From: Owenia fusiformis
Lineage: Eukaryota > Annelida > Polychaeta > Sabellida > Oweniidae
DNA length: 64,000 bases
Direction of reading: 5' to 3'
Assembly (NCBI GenBank): GCA_903813345.2
Contig: CAIIXF020000011.1
Coordinates: forward strand, 687,001-751,000
Part shown: positions 1 through 11,672 of the stretch, piece by piece
Numbering within the stretch: the first letter of the stretch is position 1
How the letters are laid out: every line of letters begins with the position of its first letter
Position numbers and translations under genes: made by a program
Notes under the pieces: model-generated
What the model was told of the DNA's origin: nothing
The model's input: the letters and a program-made list of their open reading frames with translations, nothing else
Database searches by the model: none

Positions 1-2300
1 AGATAAACATTATTTTAGCTGATATTCCTCTTGAGACATGGTGGATCTTAAAAATATAAAAGTGGAAGTCCCCTTTTTGAAGCTTTGAACTGAATTTACA
101 CTTCTTAATGCTGAAATTGATAATTTATCCATACATGTTAAGAAAATAGGTATGTCAAAGAAGATGTTAAACCAAATGTTGCCTTGATAGCTCAGAAGAA
201 ATGAAAAACTTTCCTATTTTCTCTACAGTCCTTATTGCCCCTTTAATTAATAAATGGCACTATTATGTCAGTCTACGCACTTCATGGACATGGACGGGGG
301 GTGTGAGTTACCCATTCTAAAATGGTTAAATTTTGTATTAAAGAGTAATCAATAGGTCGTGAACTCCGATTGATAACCAACTGTAGCATACTACTTAATT
401 TGTTTGACTATTGATATTAAAAAGGAGTGAATTTATGATATTCATAGAGGTACATTGTATTGGTATTAATATAATAATGATATTGGGGACCATAAACCAC
501 TTTGTTTCGCAAGTAGCTTTAGGATCGCGGTTTTATCTTCACATGTTGCCCTTTTAGCAATTCGAAAATGAAATATTTTTATCTATAATTTATATATCAT
601 TTGCAAAATAAATGTAATTAAGAGACATGGGGGAGGGGGGGGGGTTAACGGCCAGAATTTGGAATGAATTTGGGAATTTCAAGGATTGATTCACTTAATG
701 TTGTTCACTGGAGTCGATACACACACCTGTATAACAATCGGAGACAAAACTGACTTAATCTGATATGATAACAAAACATTAATAACTTAGTCTATGTTTT
801 TGTTTTTATAATTGCGGAAGTGTAACAAAACCACCTTGATTACAGAAGATATCGTCTAGGCTTTAGATTTAATGAATAGATTTTTTGCCCTAGTCTCATT
901 TAATAAAACAGGCTATTTGCGTATTTAATTAATATTTGTGACAGTTAGACAGTTAGACTCAAAATCAAAACGAATTTCTCCATTATAGCCCCCCTTGCAA
1001 CTGTCCCGAGTCTGCATCTGTTTTTCATGCTTCCGATCCACCTTTGGGATGGAGAGAATAGATGTAGATTTGTAATTTGGGGGGGGGGGGGTGGCATTAA
1101 ATGTGTTCTCATACAAACTAAAACAAACCCCAAAAAGCCATATCAAATGTCCAAACACAAGACCAATGCCATGTCAAACATCCAAATATAGAATCAATGC
1201 CATACCCCCGGGTACCAAATATCCAGAATATAAGACTAAGGCCATTCGAAATATCGAATGCCCCGAGAAGAAGGCAGATCTTTGAGTAAAATGATCATAA
1301 ACAACCTCAAATGAAGGATATGTGTAACAACTAGACCAATGCCCCGGGACCAATGCCGTACCACAATTGAGGGGTAACATATTTTCCACACCGATTCTTA
1401 TACCAGAAAATGGAAAAATCTGTCTTAAAATGTGGGTCCATTGGCTTGACATACCAAATGTAAAAAAGGTACCCCACCTGAGCCGAGTGTGAACCCCCGG
1501 GGTGAATGGTGAACACACGGGGCAAGGAATTCTTCGATTTTGATTCAAGTAATTTTTTTATAAAATTCATACTCATGTTAATAGCGGACGCCTTGGCCAA
1601 ATAATCTTTCAAATCATGCACTTTCCAAGTGATTTTGTAACAAAATTGTGATAATATATGAACCCCTTGGAATTATTCAAAGACGGACCCCCGCCAGCCC
1701 ATCCCCCATTCTTACCTATGCTAAACACTAAGATAAACATATTGACTTGATTGTAAACTTCCGTAGAAATATCCTGTAGATGAAGAAACAAATGGCCTTT
1801 CATAAAGTGAGCCAGTCTGTCTGATTGCTTAATATGTTGGTCAAAATATTTTTGCTCATATAACATCAAAATAGTACATTTTAGATGTAAATGAATGATG
1901 TCAATGGATTCTTACGGATTATGTTGTTCCTGGGAAATGAAAATGTGATTTATTTTTCCTGGCTGTTCTAGGAAAACATTTTTGAAAAATCTCTATGCAG
2001 GCATTGAAATGCATCATAAGAAATCATCGCCTTCTATAAGACCGATTAGCTTCTCTCCCGGGGCTTCTCTCTAGTTGAAAGATGTGATGTGTATCAAAAA
2101 CGAGGGCGCCGTATGGTTGACACACGGGCAATGCAAGAATGTGAAGTGTAACTGTGTCCCCGGGTATTGCCGAAAGATTGGTGTTGGTCGTAGATATAGT
2201 ATACCATTCGAGTAGCAAATATGTCTGAGGCATAAACGGTACAAAGGGGTCTAGGGTGACACATTACAGTAACATACATGTTTTGATCTGATTTATGATG
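1..2300. other. Unassigned AT-rich DNA
   Basis: No convincing gene is seen on either strand. There are two short runs of G (near 630 and 1080). From about 1130 to 1270 there is a loosely repeated motif with 'ccaatgcca' and 'aaatatcca' words, which keeps short overlapping frames open. Small open frames here have no recognisable domain and look like chance. Confidence 0.5.
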
Positions 2301-2322
2301 AGAGCCTTTATCCCTACTTTAG

Positions 2323-2545
2323 GCTAGCCCCAACCCCTGTTGATGCCCTATTTTCCATTATGTCTACCCCTCAACCCCCTGTTCAGGCCTAACATTAATC
2401 TACCTCATCAACCTCCTGTTAAAATCATACTTTTCTAATGTAGATACAATTCTAAACCCCGGCCTTTGAAAGCCCTATTTTGCAGGGAACCTTACCCCAA
2501 ACCCCTGTTGAAGCCCTACTTTTTATGTCTATTGATTTTATGTCT
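2323..2545. repeat. Degenerate minisatellite, about 42-bp period
   Basis: About five diverged units share the words 'ccaacccctgttgatgccct' and 'tatgtcta', at roughly 42-bp spacing. The array lies just outside the left target duplication of the Polinton, so it belongs to the target locus and not to the element. Confidence 0.55.
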
Positions 2546-2606
2546 ATTGGATCCCTTATTTTGAAGTCTAGCTAAATAATCGAGTTTGATTTTAAACGTT
2601 TTCAGG

Positions 2607-2612
2607 GATCCG
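2607..2612. repeat. Left target site duplication of the Polinton
   Basis: GATCCG directly precedes the left inverted repeat and is repeated exactly after the right one at 11819-11824. Confidence 0.93.
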
Positions 2613-2758
2613 AGTAGTTAGAAAAAAGGGGCTTTCAACCATCTTTTATACAGAACTCTATGGAAGGGTGATAATTATAAGTAGGGGGATATTAAAGGGT
2701 ATTCCCCTTTAATCAACTACGTCATCGAGGGGATTCCCATGTTTCATCAATCTGGTTT
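2613..2758 (+). repeat. Left terminal inverted repeat of the Polinton
   Basis: This is the reverse complement of 11673-11818 with a handful of differences, mostly near its inner end. It ends inward at about 'caatctggttt'. Confidence 0.92.
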
Positions 2759-3090
2759 TATATTTGGAAACCGTGACTTCAGACTATCATAGAATGTTCT
2801 GTAAATTAAATTTGCTAAGTGTGAATGTTTTATCTTGAGGCTTATATTCTACATGATCCTAAAATACTGAAGTATACAGAATGATTCCATTTCGTTTTGC
2901 AAAAGGGTATTCCCTGTTTTCATCAACTACGTCAACGAGGAGATTTCCGGTTTAAACTGGTTTAAACCATGACTTCAGGCTGTTTTAGAATACTCTTTAA
3001 ATTAAAAACTTACCAAGTTATGAATGTTTTATCCAACATGATTCTCAAATACTGTACTATTTAGAAAGATTCCAATTTTTGCTTTGTATT
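2691..3090 (+). repeat. Direct duplication of the subterminal region inside the Polinton
   Basis: About 200 bp starting 'taaagggtattcccctttaa' (2691-2885) recurs in diverged form at about 2901-3090. Both copies carry the words 'caactacgtca', 'gtgacttcag' or 'atgacttcag', and 'gaatgttttatc'. The first copy overlaps the inner part of the left inverted repeat. The second is older-looking. The right end has no such second copy. Confidence 0.75.
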
Positions 3091-3795
3091 ATAGGCCTTC
3101 ACAATGCCATTCATAGTTATCAGCTATACGTGTGTCTACAATCTAATAATAAACAGACTTTGACCTGTAAGCAAATGATTAACTTATACATGTTTCCAGG
3201 CCAAACACGTTTATGTTATGACTGTAAAGCGGGATTATTTGTGTTACATTAAACTGGTAAAGTAGTGTTTATAAGCTAGTGCAGTATTTACTAAATACCA
3301 TACTGAATACACTCTATGTAAAAGACTACGCATATATAAGAATACCCTAATAATTGCATATGTTGTACATAAACTTATTTGAAATATCATCATTATAAAT
3401 AAATGTAATACATTCAACCTTATTTAGATGTACCTAAGCTTTGAAAAACATGACATCATTTTAGATTTTACTATAAAAATAGCATATCTATAATCAAACA
3501 TCCTGTGAAGCGAAAAAACCTCAAGGCCACCATATAACATATGTTACAAATACATGTACTATTTAAACCTTCAGTGATCTTTGATCAATTGGAAGCAAAC
3601 TACGCATTTTACTATCCTAGGTAATCCTGGAGAGTCATTATATCCATTTAGAAATAGAATCATCTATTTGAGGGATGAGGGATTATCAGAAATGGATAGA
3701 TTTAATTATTCAAAAATGTTAATTAGCGATTGATTATCAGACAGATCCTAGACTTCTTATGATCCGATATATATCCAGTTCCAACCGGATCAATC

Positions 3796-3825
3796 CAGAT
3801 ATAAAAACTAAGTATAAAAATCCAA
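3796..3825 (+). promoter_or_regulatory. TATA-like boxes upstream of the polymerase region
   Basis: Two 'tataaaaa' words lie about 70-100 bp before the first methionine of the polymerase region at 3894. They could serve as a core promoter. The region is AT-rich, so this is weak evidence. Confidence 0.3.
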
Positions 3826-3893
3826 CAGCAACACCGATTGCTCATTTCATAGTATTTGTTGGAAAGGAGCACTACTAAGGAGAAAACCTGAAG

Positions 3894-6800
3894 ATGCCTG
3901 CAGCAGACCATTCTAATTACGAGTGCCACTGTGGAAAGAGATTCAAACATGCAAGTAATTTGTCGAGGCACAAGAGGCTGGAACATTCTCATGACAATAT
4001 ACAATATCAGTGTCATTGTGGGAAAACCTTTAATAGAAAGGATAGATTGACAAGACATGAGCTTACACATAATGGAGTTGAATACAAATGTGATAAATGC
4101 AATGCGAAATTTAACAGAATGGATAATTTAACCAAGCACAAACGTACACATGTACAAGTCGGTGGTGGTGTTGATCCAGACTTGGCACCAACACACAATC
4201 AGACACAGCAATTTGATTCAAGCCCCTTGGATCAGCCTAAAAAAGACAAAACAGATTTCCCAAATCATACATTAGAATCTGAGATATCAAATACGCCACT
4301 AGAAAATGATCAGGATAACGAGCCTGAAGAATGCAACTTTGAGGAGGAAGCAGTGAGTGGAACATTAAAGACTGTGACATTCAAAGCCATAGGATTATCA
4401 AAGTTTGATCCACTCCGATTCATGAAAGAAAAAGAAGCTAGGATTAAAAGCGCACTTCTAAAGCAGATGAAAAGAAAAGGTGGGATAAAGTGGTATGGCT
4501 CTATACAAGTGCAGTTTAGGAAGGAAAATAAAGAAAGGATGGATATAGCTAAACCCCACTTCCGAGGTCATTGTCACATAGCTATGAAGCCTGAGGATTT
4601 CAATGAAGCTTGGAAGGAAACAGTTAAAAAGATGTATGACTCGTTTATCAAGTATCAAAGGGAAGGTAGTAATTGGTTATTGGATTTTGTGATGAACTTT
4701 ACATTGCATATGATCATCTGGAAACCAATCCGAGGATCAAGCTATATCAAAACTCCACTTAAGTTACGATACAAGGGTGCAATTGTTAATGTGAAGAATA
4801 GAGACAAAAAATGTTTCCTCTGGTCTGTGTTGTCATCACTTTATCCAGCAACAACTCACTCTGATCAAGTATCAAAATACAAACAGTATGCATCGTCTCT
4901 AAATATGGATGGTATAACTTATCCTGTCAAGTTGACAGATATACCAAGATTTGAGAATAACAACAATATCTCTGTAAATGTCTTCGGATTTGACAAAGAG
5001 GTGTTCCCCTTACATATTACAAAGCAGAAATCGGATAAACACGTAAATCTGATCATATTCTCAAATAAGAGGGGTAGCCATTATTGCAGCATTAAGAATA
5101 TGAGCAGATTACTAAGCCACACCACAAAACATAAGTGCAAAATGTTCTTCTGTGATTATTGCCTTCATGGGTTTTCAAAGGAAAGTCTACTTGTGGAACA
5201 TGTAAAGTATTGTGAAATGTATGGCCCACAAAGAATAGAAATGCCGTCTGAAGAGAACAAGTGGCTAGAATTTAAGGATACCGCAAAACAATTGAAAGCA
5301 CCTTGGGTGATATATGCAGATTTCGAAAGTTGCTGTGAGAAAATACAAAGTTGTCAACCAGATCCAAGTCAGTCCTACTCTGACAAAAGAACCATACATA
5401 CACCGTCTGGATTCTCATATAAAGTAGTGGGTCCCACATCAGAGCATAATCAACCATCTGTTGTATACAGTGGAGAGAATGTCACAGATACATTTATACA
5501 GCATATGGTGAAAATACAAGATAGAATAGACCTATGGTATAAAAACACCAAACCCATAGACATGCAGCCTGAAGATTGGTCTGCTTTTCGCAAGGCTGTG
5601 AACTGTCACATATGCAACAAGCCAATGGGGGATGACCGCGTCAGAGATCACGATCATGTGACAGGGAAATTTAGAGGTGCTGCACACAATACATGCAACA
5701 TAAATTTCAAGTTTAGAGGCAGAATCCCAGTAGTCTTCCACAACCTGAAGGTAATTGTCTTCTTTTAAAAATGAATAATATAGTACTCAAATACATCTTG
5801 ATCTATATGAAAAAATAGTCTCTATATCTAATTTTTGATTTTCTATTTTCTAATATAGTATTAATACATATTGATCTGTACGAAATACATGTAGTCTCTA
5901 TATCTAATGTTGATTTTCATATTTTGCAGAATTATGATGCTCACTTGATAATGAAGAGTATAGGAATGTATCAACATGGGCGACTGAGAGTTATACCTAC
6001 GAATATGGAAAAGTATATCAGCTTTTCAATGGGAAGTATGGATTTCATTGACTCATACCAATTTCTCAATGCCTCGCTTGGAAGACTTACTGACAATCTG
6101 GTTCAAGAAGGGAAAGAAAAATTCAAGCATTTATCCAACGAATTTTCTGATGATGAAACATTGAATTTGCTTCTGAGAAAAGGGGTGTTCCCATACAGCT
6201 GGTTTGACAGTAGGGAAAAGTTTGAAGAGATGGGCCTTCCTTTGAAAGACAATTTCTACAATGATCTTAACGACCAGCATCTCAGTCAAGAAGACTATGA
6301 TCATGCTCAATGTGTTTGGTCACATTTTAAGATGAAGACATTTGAAGATTATCACAATCTTTACATGAAAACAGATACTCTTCTACTTGCTGATGTGTTT
6401 GAGAACTTTAGAGAGTTGTGCCTTGATCTATATGGTTTAGATCCTGCTCACTACTATACAGCTCCAGGTAAGTTATAGAATACTTTGATCTTAGATATAT
6501 AGAATTGATAAAATAAATGTTAAATTAGGATATAATGAGAATCATAAATATTATAAAACACCTTACATTTTTCAGGTCTAAGTTGGGCTGCTGCTCTAAA
6601 ATACACAGGGGTGAGACTCGAATTACTAACTGATCCTGACATGTATCTATTTGTGGAAGCTGGATTGAGAGGAGGAATATCTATGATATCGCATAGACAT
6701 GCAAGAGCAAACAATCCATACCTCCCCGAATATGACCCAACAAAACCAAACTCATACATTAGTTACATTGGTAAGTTACTTTTGGTAAACTCAAATTTGA

Positions 6801-8393
6801 TATATACCTTATTAGGTTTAATTAATAGTAAGGTCTGATAACTTATTCCTTAAGAAGAGGGTTAAGAATAGACAATTACCTCTTGTTCAACCCATTTTAT
6901 AATGTTAAAACCACTATAAATCATTATACTATAAAAAAAATATATATATAAAAAAAACATAGACAAATAAAATATTCTCAATAAAAACTTATTCATTTAT
7001 GGTTTCAGATGCAAATAATTTGTATGGTTGGGCCATGAGCAAGCCACTTCCGACACAAGGTTTTAAATGGCTAAAAGAAGAGGAAATGGATGACCTTAAC
7101 ATCTGTGATATTGATGAAGATTCAGAAGATGGCTATATATTGGAAGTTGATCTGGACTATCCCCAAGATCTACATGACAGTCATTCTGATTACCCGTTAG
7201 CACCAGAAACAATGGTTATCAACAAGGATTTGATATCTCCATTCTGCCAAGGACTAGCTGAAGATCTTGCACTTGGTGGAACCCCTACCAAAAAGCTAGT
7301 ACCAAATCTAATGGATAAGAAGAACTACATAGTTCATTACAGAAACCTCCAGCAGTATATTAAGTATGGGTTGAAACTGCGTAAAATCCATAGAGTGATG
7401 ACCTTTAAACAGTCCAGGTGGCTAAAGTCATACATTGATCTGAATACCAATAGACGTAAACTCGCCAAGAATGACTTTGAAAAAGATCTATTCAAGTTAA
7501 TGAATAACAGGTAAGTAAGAAATTTGAGTTTAGTTTGTATAACTCGAGAAAAATACTCTGATTTGAAATATTTATATATAAAAAATATATATATATAATT
7601 AGTCTAACCATACTAATACAGATTCTTTTATTTTAGCGTCTTTGGCAAGACGATGGAGAACCTTAGAAAACGCCGTGACATTGAGTTGGTTAACAAGGAG
7701 AGGAGGCTTCATAGATTAGCGTGTAAACCCTCATTCCACGCGTTCAGCATATTTACTGAAGACCTAGCAGCAGTTGAGAAGTTGAAGACAAAGCTCTATC
7801 TTGACAAACCTATCTACTGTGGATTTACTATCCTTGACATCAGTAAAACACTGCTATTTGATCACCATTATGGATATATACTACCAAAATATGGTAAAAA
7901 TGCCACGCTTTGCTTCACTGATACAGATTCACTTTGCTATTACATCAAAACTGATGATCTCTACAGAGATATGAAGGGTGACATGGCCTTGTATGACACA
8001 TCAAACTTTTCATCTTCGCACCCATTATTTTCGACTGAAAATAAAAAGGTTATCGGAAAATTCAAGGATGAAACTGCTGGAGAACCTCCATTGGAATTCG
8101 TTGGTCTTAAGCCAAAGATGTACTCTCTGCTTGTGGGAGATGAAGTTAAGAAAACAGCAAAGGGCATTAGCAAATCAGTGGTGAAGAATAGCATCACCCA
8201 TGGCGACTATCGAAATGCTATCCTGGAGAGACAATTGAAAATGGCATCAATGAAACAATTCAGGTCATTTAAACATGATATCTTTATGGTGGAATTAAAC
8301 AAGATTGGCCTTAACCCCTATGATGACAAACGCTTTATTCTTGATGATGGAGTTGGTACACTTGCACATGGACATTACAGAATTCAAAAGTGA
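3894..8393 (+). CDS. Polinton type B DNA polymerase region with N-terminal C2H2 zinc fingers
   Basis: The region is several consecutive + strand open blocks between 3894 and 8393, separated by short, very AT-rich gaps with GT...AG-type borders. These look like spliceosomal introns, which some animal Polintons carry. The first block (3894-5768) opens with three C2H2 zinc fingers within the first 90 residues. Later it has the exonuclease-type 'YADFE' motif and a Cys/His 'CHICN...DHDH' zinc-binding stretch that is common in viral and organellar polymerases of this group. Later blocks carry the polymerase motifs 'DANNLYGWAM' and, in the last block, 'DTDSL'. Together these mark a protein-primed-type family B polymerase, which would copy the element. 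The region looks whole and I saw no clear break. The zinc fingers at the front are unusual and may direct DNA or terminus binding; that role is inference. Confidence 0.9.
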
Positions 8394-8428
8394 GAATACA
8401 ATATACTGCTCTTTCCATCTTTCCACCT

Positions 8429-8460
8429 CCTCCTCCTCCTCCTCCTCCTCCTCCTCCTCT
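8429..8460 (+). repeat. (CCT)n microsatellite
   Basis: About ten CCT/CTC triplets lie just after the last polymerase block, between polymerase and ATPase genes. The triplet run opens short spurious frames on both strands. Confidence 0.9.
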
Positions 8461-8596
8461 CTTATTCTAACTGGTATAGCCATTTTGTTAAGTAACTGAT
8501 AATTAAGCCAATCAGATTACAGGATGAAAATATGTAAATTTAAGCCCATGTGTTCTAGATTATGTTCATTCTAAAATAAGATCTTGAAGGAGCAAC

Positions 8597-10120
8597 ATGT
8601 CTTTTACTTGCTTTAAATGTAATATAGACTTCACAAGAAGGGATAATTTGAGCAGACACATGAATCAACTTCATAGAGATTATAAAGATGATGTTGGAGA
8701 TGTTAAGACAGAGATGGTATTAAAACACCCATTTACTTTGATTGCAGCTGGTCCAACATCGTCAGGCAAAACGTGGTTGATGAGGAAGCTAATTAAGCAT
8801 GTAGGAAAATACATAACCCCCACTCCTAAGAGAATAATTTGGTGCTACAGTCAATGGCAACCAGCCTACGAAGAAATGAAGAGCTATCCTGGCTTAGAAT
8901 TCATTCATGGAATACCTGATGAATTAGACAACCCGAGATTCCTCAATACTACCATACCCAATCTCCTTGTATTAGATGACCTCATGGGAGCAGCGACTAA
9001 AGATGAACGCATTTCAGACCTCTATACAAAAGGAAGCCACCATCGGAATCTATCTGTGATTTGCCTCATGCAAAACATGTATCATCAAGGAAAGGAAAAC
9101 AGAACAATGAGTTTGAACTCACACTATTTGATTTTATTCAATAATCCAAGAGATCGTCAGCAGGTGGCACATTTATCAAGACAGATGTATCCAGGCAGTG
9201 GTGGAAAACTTGTAAGAGCATACAACAATGCAACTGATGTACCATATGGTTATTTACTATTGGATTTAAAGCAACAGACACCAGAGCACGAAAGGTTGAA
9301 ACCAAATGCATTTACTTTCGCTGATAACAACTCAGAACAACTCAAGTCTTCTCACTCAGATCAACCAATAGGAAAGCATGTTGATGATGACGTAGCACTA
9401 CAAACTTCAACTGAAATAAATAGCAGCATCACTCAGGGTTTTCCTCATTTGGATCATTGGCATAGAGAAGATAACATGGTATCTTGTGATGATTGTGGAG
9501 TTGTCTTTGAGAGTCTTCATGATCTGCAAAGACATATTCGAAAATGGTGCCCAGAACAGAATGAGTTGCCAGCTTTTAAAAAGAAAAAGATGGATTCAGA
9601 AAATGATGTAGAAAATACTAGCCATTCAACCAAGTGGGAAGTTCTTGGCGATAGTGATGATGATGGTGATAATAATGAAAGTGCAGCAGAAGATGATGAA
9701 GATATAAGAGAAAACAGTACTTATCTCTATTTTAAAGTGAATGCTAGAAAAGAGAATGAAAAACACTTTCAGAGTAAAGTTAATAAGTATTTGGACAATG
9801 GCTTCACAGAACAGGAAGCAGTAGAAAAAGCAGAAGCAAAACTGATGACTCAGGATATTAACCAATTCTTGGATAAATACAGACATTTCATCAAACTCTA
9901 TATACACATTGAAGAGAGTACAGTGCATAGAAAGATCATAGATGCTATTCAAAAGAGGCTCTCAAATGATGTATCAGAGAAAGTCGCTATTAGGAGGGTG
10001 TTGTCCAAGTACAGACATGAATTTGATGAACTGTTTAGCCAGGACTCAGAAAATGAATCAAGTGATAGGTCAAATAGTGAAGCAGAATCTGGTGGAGAGA
10101 CTGATTCAGACAATGAATAA
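8597..10120 (+). CDS. Packaging-type P-loop ATPase of the Polinton, with C2H2 fingers and acidic tail
   Basis: The 507-residue open frame has a C2H2 finger in its first 25 residues (CFKC...HMNQLH). The Walker A loop GPTSSGKT lies near residue 53 and a Walker B-like 'LLVLDDLM' near residue 125. This layout fits the FtsK/HerA or poxvirus A32-like packaging ATPases known in Polintons, which normally pump DNA into capsids. A second C2H2-like finger (CDDCG...HIRKWC) lies near residue 296, followed by an Asp/Glu/Asn-rich stretch and a charged C-terminal domain I do not recognise. Classic Polinton ATPases are about 200-250 residues, so this one is roughly twice as long. It lies 200 bp after the polymerase region on the same strand and 65 bp before the integrase. 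Because no capsid gene is seen, its role may differ from packaging; that is inference. Confidence 0.82.
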   Translation: MSFTCFKCNIDFTRRDNLSRHMNQLHRDYKDDVGDVKTEMVLKHPFTLIAAGPTSSGKTWLMRKLIKHVGKYITPTPKRIIWCYSQWQPAYEEMKSYPGLEFIHGIPDELDNPRFLNTTIPNLLVLDDLMGAATKDERISDLYTKGSHHRNLSVICLMQNMYHQGKENRTMSLNSHYLILFNNPRDRQQVAHLSRQMYPGSGGKLVRAYNNATDVPYGYLLLDLKQQTPEHERLKPNAFTFADNNSEQLKSSHSDQPIGKHVDDDVALQTSTEINSSITQGFPHLDHWHREDNMVSCDDCGVVFESLHDLQRHIRKWCPEQNELPAFKKKKMDSENDVENTSHSTKWEVLGDSDDDGDNNESAAEDDEDIRENSTYLYFKVNARKENEKHFQSKVNKYLDNGFTEQEAVEKAEAKLMTQDINQFLDKYRHFIKLYIHIEESTVHRKIIDAIQKRLSNDVSEKVAIRRVLSKYRHEFDELFSQDSENESSDRSNSEAESGGETDSDNE

Positions 10121-10185
10121 TCACCACAAATATAAACTGTGAACAAACTACTTATCATCATAATAAAAAGAGTTTTCAATGAGGA

Positions 10186-11280
10186 ATGATGTCCTGGAAG
10201 GATCAGTTAGCGAATATCTATTTCCATCCTGACAATGCTGCCAGTTTCAGCGGTCCAGAAAAGCTGTATCGAGCTGCACAAGAGCAGGGGTTGGACATTT
10301 CACGTTATAGAGTGAAAAAATGGTTAGACAGCCAAGAAGCCTATAGCTTGCAAAGACCAAATCAACAGAAATTCCGTCGAAATAAAGTCTATGTGTCTCA
10401 CATTGACCAGCAATGGGATGCAGATTTGATGGATGTGTCCAACATGGCCAAATGGAATGACGAATACAGATATATATTAGTTGTCATTGACATTATGTCG
10501 CGCTTTGCATGGCTGAGAGCTCTGAAAGACAAGAGAGGACAAACTGTAGCTGCCGCATTTGATGATATATTTAAAGAAGGCAGACAACCTGACGTTATAA
10601 GATCTGATAAAGGTCAAGAGTTCAAAGCCCATACTACACAGAGACTATTCAAAAAATGGGGTGTAAGACATTTTGTGACACAAAATTCCCCAAAAGCAAA
10701 TTATGCAGAGAGACTTATTAAGACTATTCGCACTAAAATCAAAAGATATGTAACATATAAACAAAATTATAGATTTGTAGACCAAATGCAGAGTTTTGTA
10801 AATAGCTACAATAACACTTGGCATAGGGGGATAAATATGCCCCCTAATGATGTAAATAAAAATGATGAAATGACTATTTGGTGGCGAATGTATTATCCTA
10901 AAGGTGTTGTAAAAACTAAATCGAATCAAATTTTCAAGTTTCCCATTGGAGCATTGGTAAGAATCACCCATGAAAGATCTATATTTAGTCGAGAGTATGA
11001 TGAGCATTGGACAGGTGAAATATTCAAAGTAGCCAGTAGATTTATCAGACAAGGATTACCAATCTATCGTTTAAAAGATTATAATGGTGACGAGATCACT
11101 GGAACATTCTATCAACCAGAGCTTCAAAGGGTACATATTGATGAAGATAAATTGTGGAAAGTTGAAAAAATTTTAAAAACTAGAATAAGGAGAGGCCAAA
11201 AGGAACATTTTGTTCGATGGCAATTTTGGCCTAAAAAGTTTGATTCATGGGTGAAAGATTCTGACATAACACCATTGTAA
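10186..11280 (+). CDS. Polinton integrase (RVE core) with C-terminal chromodomain
   Basis: The 364-residue frame holds a retrovirus-like integrase core. The acidic residues of the DDE triad appear in the contexts 'QQWDADLMDV', 'VIRSDKGQEF' and 'NYAERLIKTI'. The last 45 residues form a chromodomain ('WKVEKILKTR...EHFVRWQFWPKKFDSW'), which in related integrases steers insertion to marked chromatin. The first methionine at 10186 is followed at once by a second; either could start translation. The gene lies next to the right inverted repeat, as is usual for Polintons, and the intact 6-bp target duplication is the expected product of this enzyme class. It looks whole. A Ty3-type LTR element is ruled out by the lack of gag or reverse transcriptase and by the inverted ends. 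Confidence 0.92.
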   Translation: MMSWKDQLANIYFHPDNAASFSGPEKLYRAAQEQGLDISRYRVKKWLDSQEAYSLQRPNQQKFRRNKVYVSHIDQQWDADLMDVSNMAKWNDEYRYILVVIDIMSRFAWLRALKDKRGQTVAAAFDDIFKEGRQPDVIRSDKGQEFKAHTTQRLFKKWGVRHFVTQNSPKANYAERLIKTIRTKIKRYVTYKQNYRFVDQMQSFVNSYNNTWHRGINMPPNDVNKNDEMTIWWRMYYPKGVVKTKSNQIFKFPIGALVRITHERSIFSREYDEHWTGEIFKVASRFIRQGLPIYRLKDYNGDEITGTFYQPELQRVHIDEDKLWKVEKILKTRIRRGQKEHFVRWQFWPKKFDSWVKDSDITPL

Positions 11281-11672
11281 TTATAAAATGTTTATGTATA
11301 ATCTTTGATATTTTGTGTAAATAAATGAATAGAATATATAAATATATACATTAATGAATGTGTTATGTTTAAGTCAGATTGTGGTGATGTCTAGATATCA
11401 GGAAGATTCAACTATGAGAATAAGGACAGAGATTGTAAAAAAGTAGAATCATACTATTCTGAATTATAATCCAAATAAGCTCCATATTATGCTATCGTTA
11501 TATCAAATGCCCTGATACACTGATTGAAAAAAAAAAGATGTTGTTGTTCTTATCAAATTTTCCTAAAAACGAAGAGAATGTCCTTAATTACACTCCTAGT
11601 AACTCGAGATGACCCCTAGTTAAATATATGCATTATTTTATACTAAATGGTTATAACACATAAACCCGGATT
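11281..11672. other. Polinton 3' spacer
   Basis: This AT-rich spacer lies between the integrase stop and the right inverted repeat. It holds 'aataaa' words just after the gene (near 11320), which could act as poly(A) signals. No gene is seen. Confidence 0.5.

Noticed and set aside
1174-1869. Minus-strand frames of 86-124 residues
   Set aside because: No recognisable domain; composition is that of the surrounding repeats and the frames overlap one another.
8295-8499. Short frames with poly-Ser or poly-Glu on opposite strands
   Set aside because: They come from the (CCT)n microsatellite next to the polymerase region.
10186-11280. Integrase as part of a Ty3-type LTR retrotransposon
   Set aside because: No LTRs, gag, protease or reverse transcriptase flank it. 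Inverted repeats with a 6-bp duplication and a polymerase B place it in a Polinton.
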